Assembly (NCBI GenBank): GCA_017695065.1
Contig: JADILZ010000014.1
Location: forward strand, 1 to 64,000
Length of the DNA: 64,000 nt
From: Candidatus Cryptobacteroides excrementipullorum
Lineage (GTDB): Bacteria; Bacteroidota; Bacteroidia; Bacteroidales; UBA932
Direction of reading: 5' to 3'
Numbering within the stretch: the stretch's first letter is position 1; the number at the start of each line of letters is the position of its first letter. Both the position numbers and the translations under genes were made by a program. The notes beneath the pieces were generated by a model, which worked only from the letters and a program-made list of their open reading frames with translations, was not told the DNA's origin and searched no databases. Positions 23,242 through 32,136 of the stretch are shown here, in pieces.

Positions 23242-24906
23242 TTATTCTGTAGCGCTCTCGATTTTCTTCATGATGGAGAATATCACCACGAATGAGATGA
23301 GGCAGAGTGCTATGAGGATGGTCCATACTCCCCACAGAGGAAGTTTGTTCCAGAGCAATCCAGGGATAGAGGTGAGGTAGTTTCCTACAGCTGTTGCGGC
23401 AAACCAGCATCCCATCATTGCGCCCTTGTATTTAGGAGGGGCCACTTTCGACACGAAAGAGATTCCCATCGGGGAAAGAAGGAGTTCCGCAAATGTCAGG
23501 ACGAGATAAGTGCTCATGAGCCAGGTCGGGGACACGAGGTCAGGGCTGACGTTGCCATCGAGCTCTTTAGGTGAAGCAAGGCCTATGGAGCCTATGGCCA
23601 GGATAAGGAATCCGAGTGCGGCCACAAACATTCCCAGTCCGATTTTTCTCGGGGCGGAAGGTTCCTTGCCTTTCTTCGCGAGTGCGCTGAAAATAGCTAT
23701 TGATATAGGTGTGAGTGCAACCACATAGAACGGATTGAACTGCTGGAAGTCAGATGGCTGTATTGAAACTGTCTCCGGCATGCCTGAATAAATCCAGTAT
23801 GCGGCTCCCCACAGGACTGCTGTCGCTATTGCGGACATGAATTTCCCGTTCCTTGTGTCAGACTGGAATATCCCGAAGAGGGTGTATATGGAGATTGCTA
23901 TCAATGCAAGGCATCCGATGTTGAAGCCGATACGGGTGAATCCGGTAGCCACGTTCTCTGTATAGTCGCGCGCAAAAATGGTCATTGTGCCTCCGTTCTG
24001 GTGGAAAGCCATCCAGAAGAAGATTACCACGGCAAATACCAGGAGGAGAGCCACGATGCGGCTCTTGGTCTGTGCCGGAGTGAGCTCCGGCTCGTTGGTA
24101 TGGGCGGCCTTAGCCTGTTTTGCATTCACATCCGCGTGCTTGAACCATGTCCTGCATCCGAAATAGATAAGGACAGATACGATGAGCGATATGCAGGCTA
24201 CGCCGAATCCGTAGCTGTATGATGTGGAGAGTTTCTCGATATAAGTCTGGCTGAATGTCATCAGGTCCATTCCTGCGGAACCGGACATGGATGCCATCAG
24301 GCTGGTGAGCTTTTCAGTGTTTTCCGGAGTGATGGACCCGTCCATGAACTGGTGGGCGAGGGCAGGGACACTGGCATTATACACAAGACCTGACTTTCCG
24401 AGGAAGAAGTTGGTGACTGCCTTTGCGGCTGTAGGGGCGAACATGGCGCCTATGTTGATGGCCATGTAGAAGAGGCTGAATGCCGAATCCCTTTTTGCTG
24501 AATATCTCGGATCATCGTAAAGGTTACCGACCATCACCTGCAGGTTTCCTTTGAAAAGTCCTGTGCCGGCGGCAATGAGGGCAAGTGCACCGAACATTGC
24601 CACTTTGCCTGTCGTGTCGGCCTGTGTAGGTATAGCCAGGCACAGGTAACCGAGGAACATGACTGCGAAACCGATGGTTACACATTTCCCGAATCCGATC
24701 TTGTCGGCGAGGAATCCCCCGATGAGCGGCATGAAATACACTGCTGCGAGGAATCCTCCGTAGATCTGGGTGGACTCGGCTGCAGTGAAGCCGAATTTTG
24801 CCTGAATGAACAGTACGAAAATCGCCAGCATGGTGTAGTAGCCGAAACGTTCACCGGTGTTGGCGAGAGCAAGGGCGAAGAGCCCTTTAGGTTGACCTTT
24901 GAACAT
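23242..24906 (-). CDS. Proton-dependent oligopeptide transporter (POT/PTR2 family)
   Basis: A 554-residue major facilitator superfamily protein with about 14 hydrophobic segments. The first helix carries the POT signature NTGERFGYY (residues about 16-24), equivalent to the conserved ExxER proton-coupling motif in altered form, and GLFKGNLQ follows in the fourth helix. It imports di- and tripeptides with protons. The insert between helices 6 and 7 is long and charged. Together with PepD and several peptidases nearby it fits a peptide-using lifestyle. It has its own promoter. Confidence 0.9.
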   Translation of the reverse strand: MFKGQPKGLFALALANTGERFGYYTMLAIFVLFIQAKFGFTAAESTQIYGGFLAAVYFMPLIGGFLADKIGFGKCVTIGFAVMFLGYLCLAIPTQADTTGKVAMFGALALIAAGTGLFKGNLQVMVGNLYDDPRYSAKRDSAFSLFYMAINIGAMFAPTAAKAVTNFFLGKSGLVYNASVPALAHQFMDGSITPENTEKLTSLMASMSGSAGMDLMTFSQTYIEKLSTSYSYGFGVACISLIVSVLIYFGCRTWFKHADVNAKQAKAAHTNEPELTPAQTKSRIVALLLVFAVVIFFWMAFHQNGGTMTIFARDYTENVATGFTRIGFNIGCLALIAISIYTLFGIFQSDTRNGKFMSAIATAVLWGAAYWIYSGMPETVSIQPSDFQQFNPFYVVALTPISIAIFSALAKKGKEPSAPRKIGLGMFVAALGFLILAIGSIGLASPKELDGNVSPDLVSPTWLMSTYLVLTFAELLLSPMGISFVSKVAPPKYKGAMMGCWFAATAVGNYLTSIPGLLWNKLPLWGVWTILIALCLISFVVIFSIMKKIESATE

Positions 24907-24959
24907 AGATTTATTGGTTTAATTATTTGTTGCAGGCAGTGTTGCCCCGGGAGGGCAGA

Positions 24960-24967
24960 CAAAGGTA
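24960..24967 (-). promoter_or_regulatory. -7 box of the peptide transporter gene
   Basis: The minus-strand octamer TACCTTTG is an exact consensus match, about 54 bases ahead of the start at 24906. Confidence 0.6.
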
Positions 24968-25023
24968 ATAAAATATGGACAAATATTCCAGAAACTGTTT
25001 TGATTTTATTTCTGTTCGTGTGT

Positions 25024-25040
25024 TAAATTTGTTATATTTG
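25024..25040 (+). promoter_or_regulatory. Two adjacent -7 boxes ahead of the DUF4831 gene
   Basis: TAAATTTG (25024-25031) and TATATTTG (25033-25040) both match the consensus exactly and lie 67-83 bases before the ATG at 25107. Either or both may be used. Confidence 0.5.
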
Positions 25041-25106
25041 CTGAGTTGATGCAATTCCGGCGCATGTCCGGATACCGTTTAATTAAAAAAAAACACATTC
25101 ATCATT

Positions 25107-26165
25107 ATGAAAATCTTGAATATGGCGATATGCACCGGGCTTCTTGCCTGCAGTGTGGCCGTCCATGCACAGAAGTCGTCCGGTCAGGACCCGCAGGGAG
25201 TCCTCACATACAGTCTCCCGTCAACATCTCTTGTTCTCGAGGTCGAGGCTGTCCAGGAAGATTTCTACGCCGGACCGTACGCCAAGTTCGCCAGCAAGTA
25301 TCTCGGCATAGATGTCCGCCAGAAGGACTCCAGGACATATTCCATATCTAAGGTCAGTCTGACACCTTATATAGAAGCGGACCATTCCAGCCGCTATGTC
25401 CTTGAGGCGGGCAGTGACAGGATTGACGCCGCATTCCTAAGACTTACTGCAGCCGGGCTCGTTTCCGTTTCTGACGGGAGTTTCGGCTCCGGGTCGGCAT
25501 GGCGCTTCCCGACTCCTGTTTACGGGGACTTTTCCGACAAGGGGCTCACGTCCAACCTCACATCCGAGGCTGCAACGCTCTACCAGAACGTGAAAAACGA
25601 GTCCGCATACAGCAGGGTGGCTGTAAAGCAGGAGATTATCGTGGAGAAATCCCTCGAGAAGCGTGCTGCCGAGACTGCCGCTATGATATTCGATATCAGG
25701 GAAAAGAGATACCAGATTGTCACTGGCGACACTGATGCCACATACAGCGGAGAGGCCATGGGGGCTGCCGTGGAGGAGCTCACAAGGCTCGAAAAGGACT
25801 ATATGGCCATGTTCACTGGCTATTCCGAGTATCAGACCCAGACAATGACTTTCGAGGTGGTGCCGCAGAAAGACAGGGAGAACCAGCTTTATGTAGCGTT
25901 CCGCATGTCCGACACTGCTGGGCTTCTGCCTGCCGACAACATTGCCGGCAAGCCAGTGATTCTCGAGGTGGTGCCTCAGCCTGTCGCCCCTGTTGCGGAT
26001 GAAGTCCGCAAGGCAAAGAAAGCGGAGGCGTGCGTATATTACAGGATTCCGGCGGTATGCACGGTCAAGCTGACAGACGGGATGAATGTCATCCTTCAGA
26101 GTAGGGTCCCTGTATATCAGCTCGGGACAGAGAGTTCTTTCCCTCTCAATTTCAATGTGAAATGA
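25107..26165 (+). CDS. DUF4831 family secreted protein
   Basis: A 352-residue protein with a signal peptide (MKILNMAICTGLLACSVAVHAQ). The body matches the DUF4831 family as I recall it: an opening YSLPSTSLVLEVEA, the AKKYLGI-like segment YAKFASKYLGID, and the FDIREKRYQIVTGDTDATYSG block in the middle. The family is typical of Bacteroidota and has no assigned function; periplasmic or outer-membrane location is inferred. PepD follows after 35 bases, so the two could share a transcript. Confidence 0.78.
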   Translation: MKILNMAICTGLLACSVAVHAQKSSGQDPQGVLTYSLPSTSLVLEVEAVQEDFYAGPYAKFASKYLGIDVRQKDSRTYSISKVSLTPYIEADHSSRYVLEAGSDRIDAAFLRLTAAGLVSVSDGSFGSGSAWRFPTPVYGDFSDKGLTSNLTSEAATLYQNVKNESAYSRVAVKQEIIVEKSLEKRAAETAAMIFDIREKRYQIVTGDTDATYSGEAMGAAVEELTRLEKDYMAMFTGYSEYQTQTMTFEVVPQKDRENQLYVAFRMSDTAGLLPADNIAGKPVILEVVPQPVAPVADEVRKAKKAEACVYYRIPAVCTVKLTDGMNVILQSRVPVYQLGTESSFPLNFNVK

Positions 26166-26200
26166 CGGTAATAATACAGAATTAAAAACCTGATGTATAT

Positions 26201-27655
26201 ATGGAACTTAAAGATTTGAACCCCCAGATAGTCTGGAAGAACTTTTATTCTCTGACAAGGATTCCGCGCCCGTCTAAAAAAGAAGGCAAGGCGGCGGATT
26301 TCCTTTATGATTTCGGAAAATCCCTCGGACTGGAGACAGTCAGGGATGAAGTCGGGAATATCATAATCCGCAAGCCTGCCACCCCTGGCATGGAAAACAG
26401 GAAAGGGGTGATTCTGCAGGGCCACATGGACATGGTGCCTCAGAAAAATGCGGACAAGGTACATGATTTCGAGAAAGATCCCATCGAGGCATGGGTCGAT
26501 GGGGACTGGGTCAGGGCCAGGGGTACCACTCTGGGAGCGGACAACGGACTGGGCGTTGCGGTGGCCATGTCAGTCCTTGAGTCAAAGGACTTGAAGCACG
26601 GTCCGGTGGAAGTGCTTGTGACTGTAGATGAAGAGACAGGCATGACAGGGGCCAGGGCTCTCAAGCCTGGTCTCCTGTACGGGGATATCCTCATAAACCT
26701 CGATTCCGAGACGGAAGGGGAGCTTTATGTGGGATGTGCCGGAGGGCTTGACATTACAGCGGAGCTCCCATACGGCACGGTGCCTATTCCTGCCGGATAC
26801 AAGGCATTCAGACTCAATGTCAAAGGACTCAAGGGAGGACATTCCGGCATGGATATAGTGCTTTACAGGGCCAATGCCAACAAGGTAGCCGCCAGGGCAC
26901 TCCTGCCTCTGCTCAGGGATATGGGTGTCAAGCTCGCCTCGATAGACGGAGGCAGCCTTCGCAACGCTATCCCGAGGGAGGCATTCGCAGTGATACTTGT
27001 CCCTGAGGACAAGGTGGCCCAGGTGGAGAAATCGGTTGCTGACACATGCTCTGCCGTGAAAGGCGAGTACGCTTCCACTGATCCGGAGGCTTCCGTATTT
27101 CTCGAGGCTGTCGCTGTTCCGGAGTCTTATATCGAGGAGACGGCTGCTCTTGCCGCAGTACGTGCTGTGAGCGGATGTCCTGACGGTGTATGGCGCATGA
27201 GTGATGCGGTTCCAGGACTGGTAGAGACTTCCAACAATACTGCAATTGTCAAATCGGACGACGGCAGGATATTCATAAAGACCCTCATGAGGAGCTCCGT
27301 GGATTCAGCCAAGGAGGCCATGGCAGAAGAGGCGAGATCCGTGTTCGAGCTTGCCGGTTTCAAGGTCGATTTTTCCGGCGGATATCCCGGATGGGCTCCG
27401 GACAGCTCTTCGGAAATACTCCATCTCATGAAGGATGTGTACAAGAGGCTTTTCGGGAAGGAGCCTGCGGTGATGGCCGTACATGCAGGCCTTGAATGCG
27501 GGATACTTGGAGGGGCATACCCTCATTGGGATATGGTCTCATGCGGGCCTACAATCCTCAGCCCTCATTCTCCGGACGAGCGTGCGAACATCCCTACTGT
27601 GGAGAAATGGTGGAGATTTGTCACTGCAACTCTTGAAAATATACCTGAAAAATAG
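26201..27655 (+). CDS. pepD: Aminoacyl-histidine dipeptidase (M20 family)
   Basis: A 484-residue cytoplasmic metallodipeptidase that cleaves Xaa-His and related dipeptides. Zinc-site residues are visible: HMDMVPQ (His and Asp, about 75-81), LGADNGLG (bridging Asp), DEETGMTGA (catalytic Glu and ligand Glu), and GLECGIL near the C-terminus. The lid domain carries KGLKGGHSGMD. Length and motif order match PepD. It probably degrades peptides brought in by the POT transporter encoded next door on the other strand. Confidence 0.93.
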   Translation: MELKDLNPQIVWKNFYSLTRIPRPSKKEGKAADFLYDFGKSLGLETVRDEVGNIIIRKPATPGMENRKGVILQGHMDMVPQKNADKVHDFEKDPIEAWVDGDWVRARGTTLGADNGLGVAVAMSVLESKDLKHGPVEVLVTVDEETGMTGARALKPGLLYGDILINLDSETEGELYVGCAGGLDITAELPYGTVPIPAGYKAFRLNVKGLKGGHSGMDIVLYRANANKVAARALLPLLRDMGVKLASIDGGSLRNAIPREAFAVILVPEDKVAQVEKSVADTCSAVKGEYASTDPEASVFLEAVAVPESYIEETAALAAVRAVSGCPDGVWRMSDAVPGLVETSNNTAIVKSDDGRIFIKTLMRSSVDSAKEAMAEEARSVFELAGFKVDFSGGYPGWAPDSSSEILHLMKDVYKRLFGKEPAVMAVHAGLECGILGGAYPHWDMVSCGPTILSPHSPDERANIPTVEKWWRFVTATLENIPEK

Positions 27656-27664
27656 ACGAAAAAC

Positions 27665-27695
27665 TTTGACGGTAAGGAATAAAATCTTACCTTTG
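27665..27695 (+). promoter_or_regulatory. Promoter of rpmE2
   Basis: TTTG at 27665-27668, a 19-base spacer, and TACCTTTG at 27688-27695: a textbook Bacteroidota primary-sigma promoter, 39 bases before the start codon. Confidence 0.8.
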
Positions 27696-27734
27696 CGCCC
27701 TGAATTTCAAGTCAAACAATAAATTTTAAAGGAA

Positions 27735-27980
27735 ATGAAAAAAGGAGTACATCCCGAAAACTACCGTCTTGTAGCTTTCAAGGATATGTCGAATGACGAG
27801 GTTTTCATAACCCGCTCATGCGCAAACACAAAGGAGACCATCGAGATTGAAGGTGTCGAATACCCTGTAATCAAGGTCGAGATTTCAAACACCTCACATC
27901 CTTTCTACACAGGAAAGATGAAGCTCGTGGACACTGCAGGACGTGTGGACAAATTCTACCAGAGATACAAGAAGAAATAG
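27735..27980 (+). CDS. rpmE2: 50S ribosomal protein L31, type B
   Basis: An 81-residue ribosomal protein starting MKKGVHPENYRLVAFKDMSN, the type B L31 signature. It has no CxxC zinc motif, in contrast to type A L31, so its use does not depend on zinc. It packs at the central protuberance of the large subunit. It is a single-gene unit with a strong promoter and a terminator. Confidence 0.96.
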   Translation: MKKGVHPENYRLVAFKDMSNDEVFITRSCANTKETIEIEGVEYPVIKVEISNTSHPFYTGKMKLVDTAGRVDKFYQRYKKK

Positions 27981-28011
27981 TCATCTGCAAAGATTGTTTC
28001 TTACGGAAAAA

Positions 28012-28047
28012 AGAAAAGGGCGGTTCCAAATGGATCCGTCCTTTTCT
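28012..28047. terminator. Bidirectional terminator between rpmE2 and the M16 gene
   Basis: A 16-bp stem (28012-28027 with 28032-28047, one mismatch and one wobble) with a 4-base loop and T-rich ends on both strands lies between convergent genes. Confidence 0.8.
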
Positions 28048-28078
28048 TTTTGAGTGCCTTCCAGCTGTATTGTCCGTG

Positions 28079-30979
28079 TCAGTATCCGAATATCTCTTCG
28101 AGAGACACGGTCTTCACAGGACCGAGTGTGTTCAGGTATCTGGTGTCCAGATCCTTGATATCCCCGAGAATGCCGTAAGTATATTTGCGGTCTTTCACCC
28201 ACTTCTGCTGGATAGCCTTGACATCCTCGAGAGTCATATTCTGTACTGCCTCGAAAACCTGTCTGTCGAGTGGTTCCTCAAGTCCGAGATCCCTGTCGTT
28301 CAGATAGTTCCAGAGCACCTGGTCACGGACTACACGTTTGGTGCGCATCCTTGTGAGCAGGGCTTCCTTCGCTACGTCAAACGCCGCCTGGGACTCCGGC
28401 ATATCGTTTATAATCTGGTCAAAGGCCTCGATGGCCTGCTGCATCTTGTCATTCTGGGTGGCTATGAATGCCATGTAGTAGTAATCCCCGTCAAGGTAGT
28501 ACGGTGAGGCGAGGAAAGCCTGTGCAGTGTATGCGAGACCCCTGGCCTCTCTCATTTCCTGGAATACAATCGTATTCATGCCTCCGCCGAAATACTCGTT
28601 GTAGAGAGTTATGCCCGGTTCGTCCGCCGGGGCGAATTTTTCTCCGCGGTCGGAATACTGCAGGAAATAGAGCTGCTTGGCATCGTACTGGGCGAGTACC
28701 ACATTGTTTTCATCTACCTGCAGGATTTTGGTGTATTTCTTCTCGAGAGGCTGGAGTTCAGAGGCTGTATTGTGATGGGCTTCAAGTGTGGCGAGAAGCT
28801 CCTTGTCTGTCTTCGGCCCGTAATAGAGCACCTCGTGTTCCATGCCGGAGAGTTCGCGTATCTTGGAGAGAAGTTCGTCGGATGTGATGGCCTCCAGCGC
28901 ATCGTTGCCCATGACTGTGCGGCTGATGTAGTCAGGACCGTAGATCATGTATCTCTGGAGGGCGCCGAAACAGCTTCCCTGGCTGAGTTTCGCATTGGCA
29001 CGGCTTCTCATCATGTCGGACTTGAGGTTGGAGAGGATGTTCTCGTCCGGCTTCGCCCCTGCCACGAGGCTTTCCACGATTTCCATCGCCTCATCCATGT
29101 TCTCGCTGAGCCCGCTTATCTGGATGGTAGTCTGATGAGACCCTGAGCCTATCCCGAAAGAGCATGCAAGACCGTACATCTTCGAGCCGATCTCCTCTGC
29201 GCTCATCTGCTCAGTGCCAAGATATGAGACGTAGTTCGCGGCGAGGTTGAGGGCCGGGTCATCCTCCACGCCGGTATTGAATACGTATATAAGTGTGAAC
29301 AGGTCGTTCAAGGTGTTCTGCTTGTAGAGCACTTCCACACCTTTTTGTGCCTCGAACCTGGACATGTCTTTCGAGTAGTCCACGAAAACAGGTTCTATCG
29401 GCTTTACCGGTGTATCCTGTATTTCAGCAAGGAACTCGCTCTGCTTGTCTCTGTTGGTCACAATAGGGGTGATCTTTGGCGCGGCTATCTTCTGGACTGT
29501 CTTGTCCTCGCCCTGGAGTTTGTAGATGGCCGCATAACTCTGCGCACCGAGATATTTGTTCGCCCAGTCAACCACGTCCTGCTTTGTGATTGCCGACATG
29601 CGGTCGAGCATCTGCACCTCATCTGCCCAGTCGGACCCGTTGATGAAGGACATGACATACATCATGGCCCTGTTTTCGTTGTCCTCGTAGCTCTGCATCA
29701 TGTACTTCTTGTAGTTGTTCACCGTGGCCTCTATCAGGTTTTCGTCGAAATCCCCGGAGCGGAGCTTGGCCACTTCCGCCAGAAGCAGGTCACGTACCTG
29801 GTCGAGAGTCTGTCCCTCTTTCGGACGCGCAGATACCACGAAAGAGCCGTAGTCAGGCTGGTTGCTGTTGTATGCATACGCGGAGAGGACTTTCTGCTGC
29901 TGGATGAGATCCAGGTCGATGAGTCCGGCCTGTCCGTTGTAGAGGATTGAGCTTACGATGTTTGCCACATCATTTGACTTGTCTGTAGCCTCCGGAAGCC
30001 TCCACCCGAGCGTAATGTTCTCAGCCTCGAGTCCATATACCTCCTTGACAACAGGGGCCGTGATAGGCTTCTCCTTCTCGAACTGGAGCTGCGGAAGCTC
30101 AGGGTTAGGCTGCATGTCACCGAAGTATTTCTCTATGATGCCCACCATCTGGTCAGGGTCGAAGTCTCCTGAGAGGCAGATGGCCATGTTGTTAGGGACA
30201 TAGTAAGTCTTGTGGTAGTTCTTGACGTTGGTGATGGACGGGTTCTTCAGGTGCTCCTGCGTACCCAGTACAGTCTGCGTCCCGTACGGGTGGTGAGGAA
30301 ACAGGGCTGCGTCCAGTGCCTCGGACACCTTGCGGCTGTCGCTGGTCAGGGACATGTTCTTTTCCTCGTAAATGGTTTCGAGCTCAGTATGGAATCCTCT
30401 GATTACAGGGTTCTTGAAGCGGTCAGCCTCGATTCTGGCCCAGTTCTCGACCTCGTTGGAAGGGATATTCTCGACATAGACTGTCATGTCCTGGGAAGTG
30501 AACGCATTGGTTCCCTGGGCCCCTATGATTGACATGAGCTTGTCGTATTCGTTAGGTATGGCCAGCTTTGATGCCTCATAGCTTATCGAGTCTATCCTGT
30601 GGTAGATTTCAGCCCTTTCACCCTCGTCAGAGGTCTGCCTGTATACTTCGAACAGCTGTTCGATCTCATCGAGCATAGGCTTTTCCGCTGCATAGTCTGA
30701 CGTGCCGTATGCCGGTGTGCCTTTGAACATCAGATGCTCGAAGTAGTGCGCCAGGCCTGTCGTCTCAGACGGGTCGTTCTTTCCTCCGACCTTCACTGCA
30801 ATGTAGGTCTGGATACGCGGTGTCTCCTTGTTTACGCTCATGTACACCTTCAGGCCGTTGTCCAGGGTGTACATTTTCGTTTCGAGAGGATCTCCTTTCA
30901 CAGTCTCGTACTTGTACTGTGAACATGATGTGGCGGCAATCACTGTGAAGGCAGCCACAAATAACAGAATCCGTTTCAT
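28079..30979 (-). CDS. M16 family zinc metallopeptidase, lipoprotein
   Basis: A 966-residue double-length M16 (pitrilysin/insulinase-like) peptidase. The N-terminus is a lipoprotein signal (MKRILLFVAAFTVIAATSC, lipidated Cys19). The inverted zinc motif HYFEH is at residues 78-82 (His78, Glu81, His82), with the downstream ligand glutamate expected near ELETIYEEKN. The C-terminal half is a second, catalytically silent M16 domain containing YNEYFGGGMNTIVFQE, as usual for the family. It probably degrades peptides or signal fragments in the periplasm. Its own promoter lies about 50 bases upstream. Confidence 0.92.
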   Translation of the reverse strand: MKRILLFVAAFTVIAATSCSQYKYETVKGDPLETKMYTLDNGLKVYMSVNKETPRIQTYIAVKVGGKNDPSETTGLAHYFEHLMFKGTPAYGTSDYAAEKPMLDEIEQLFEVYRQTSDEGERAEIYHRIDSISYEASKLAIPNEYDKLMSIIGAQGTNAFTSQDMTVYVENIPSNEVENWARIEADRFKNPVIRGFHTELETIYEEKNMSLTSDSRKVSEALDAALFPHHPYGTQTVLGTQEHLKNPSITNVKNYHKTYYVPNNMAICLSGDFDPDQMVGIIEKYFGDMQPNPELPQLQFEKEKPITAPVVKEVYGLEAENITLGWRLPEATDKSNDVANIVSSILYNGQAGLIDLDLIQQQKVLSAYAYNSNQPDYGSFVVSARPKEGQTLDQVRDLLLAEVAKLRSGDFDENLIEATVNNYKKYMMQSYEDNENRAMMYVMSFINGSDWADEVQMLDRMSAITKQDVVDWANKYLGAQSYAAIYKLQGEDKTVQKIAAPKITPIVTNRDKQSEFLAEIQDTPVKPIEPVFVDYSKDMSRFEAQKGVEVLYKQNTLNDLFTLIYVFNTGVEDDPALNLAANYVSYLGTEQMSAEEIGSKMYGLACSFGIGSGSHQTTIQISGLSENMDEAMEIVESLVAGAKPDENILSNLKSDMMRSRANAKLSQGSCFGALQRYMIYGPDYISRTVMGNDALEAITSDELLSKIRELSGMEHEVLYYGPKTDKELLATLEAHHNTASELQPLEKKYTKILQVDENNVVLAQYDAKQLYFLQYSDRGEKFAPADEPGITLYNEYFGGGMNTIVFQEMREARGLAYTAQAFLASPYYLDGDYYYMAFIATQNDKMQQAIEAFDQIINDMPESQAAFDVAKEALLTRMRTKRVVRDQVLWNYLNDRDLGLEEPLDRQVFEAVQNMTLEDVKAIQQKWVKDRKYTYGILGDIKDLDTRYLNTLGPVKTVSLEEIFGY

Positions 30980-31028
30980 ATATTGTTGAAAATAAGTAAG
31001 GTCAAGTCCTGTCGCTATCGCGTTTCCA

Positions 31029-31036
31029 CAAATATA
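31029..31036 (-). promoter_or_regulatory. -7 box of the M16 peptidase gene
   Basis: The minus-strand octamer TATATTTG (exact consensus) lies 50 bases ahead of the start at 30979, overlapping the tail of the intergenic region after the next gene. Confidence 0.6.
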
Positions 31037-31049
31037 ATCTTTTTTTCGC

Positions 31050-31946
31050 TCATTCTGTGTATTCCAGACCAGAGACCGACATACCTATATTCAGTCCGCA
31101 CCGGGATATGCTGTCCATAACCATGTCCCTGGTGTAGCTGGACTTGAAATACAGGGGGAACAACAGTTCGTTGCGTGTTATCGCCTCCAAGTACTTTTTC
31201 CCGGTCCATGTACTCTGCTCCTTCCATTCGTTCCAGCTCTTTTCAGAGCACCCGATAAAGGCGAGGCTCACGAAATATTCCCCGGGCTCCAGCATCAGTG
31301 TTTCTTCAGGGGCGATTTCATACGTCTCCATATCCTGACATTCGGCGATGTCGATATATATCGGCCTGTGAAGTATGTTCCGGAAAGAGCCGTCCGTTAT
31401 CCTGTAAACATTAAGGCTGACTTTAGTCCCCTCGATGGTACATCTTGCCACCTTGAAGGAGAATTTCCTGATTATGAACGGTTTCTTCACTTTGACATTC
31501 GAACCTACCTCTGTACCTCTGCTGTCCGGACTGAAAGATCCGTATGCCATTGGGAAGCGTGCCCCTTTGGAGACGAGTGTCTTTTCCTTGAAGCTGTCCG
31601 GATATACTACTGCCGTCTCTATTTCGTTTCCTGTCAGTGTGACACACATGGTGTCCGTATGCATATATTCCGATGCCGGTATGCGTCCTGTCAGGTATGA
31701 TACATGCTGGAACTCAAGTGAATCTGTCTCTCCCTCAGGGATTTCCAGTTCGAATACTCCGTCTGCGGACGATATTGTACCTACACCTTTCCCAGGGATT
31801 CCTACGGCTACATATTCTATAGAAACTCCGTCCTGGTTTATTATCCTGCCTTTCAGGAGATGCCCGTCCTCTTTCCCTTCGGTATTCCAGGGAAACGCGG
31901 AAACTGCCAGGACTGTTGCTGTGGCGATGATGATATCCGGTCTCAT
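31050..31946 (-). CDS. Secreted protein with CarboxypepD_reg-like beta-sandwich domain
   Basis: A 298-residue protein with a signal peptide (MRPDIIIATATVLAVSAFPW). Residues about 30-100 form a carboxypeptidase-regulatory-like domain: LLKGRIINQDG, then AVGIPGKGVGTISSADGVFEL and an LEFQHVSYL strand. This module is common at the N-termini of Bacteroidota surface proteins and TonB receptors. The rest (about 105-298) is a beta-rich region of unknown family with LNVYRITDG and LEPGEYFVSLAFIG strands. No receptor plug or barrel is attached, so it is a stand-alone protein. Function unknown. Confidence 0.7.
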   Translation of the reverse strand: MRPDIIIATATVLAVSAFPWNTEGKEDGHLLKGRIINQDGVSIEYVAVGIPGKGVGTISSADGVFELEIPEGETDSLEFQHVSYLTGRIPASEYMHTDTMCVTLTGNEIETAVVYPDSFKEKTLVSKGARFPMAYGSFSPDSRGTEVGSNVKVKKPFIIRKFSFKVARCTIEGTKVSLNVYRITDGSFRNILHRPIYIDIAECQDMETYEIAPEETLMLEPGEYFVSLAFIGCSEKSWNEWKEQSTWTGKKYLEAITRNELLFPLYFKSSYTRDMVMDSISRCGLNIGMSVSGLEYTE

Positions 31947-31977
31947 TGTTCGTGTGTATTAGTTTAATAATGCACTG

Positions 31978-31985
31978 CAAAAATA
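31978..31985 (-). promoter_or_regulatory. -7 box of the CarboxypepD_reg protein gene
   Basis: The minus-strand octamer TATTTTTG (exact consensus) lies 32 bases ahead of the start at 31946. Confidence 0.55.
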
Positions 31986-32076
31986 TGCAATATTGACTGT
32001 ATATGCAAATTTTCCTGAAACGGATTTTCGGAGGATTTTACGGTTGGAGTATCCGGAACGAAATATTATACGCTGT

Positions 32077-32109
32077 AAAAAAAACAGGTCCCGGAAATTC
32101 CGGAACCTG
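32077..32109 (-). terminator. Intrinsic terminator of pckA
   Basis: A 10-bp stem (32085-32094 with 32100-32109, one mismatch) lies just after the pckA stop. On the minus strand it is followed by eight Ts (32084 down to 32077). Confidence 0.85.
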
Positions 32110-32136
32110 CGTTAATGCAATTAGATTCAGTTCAGA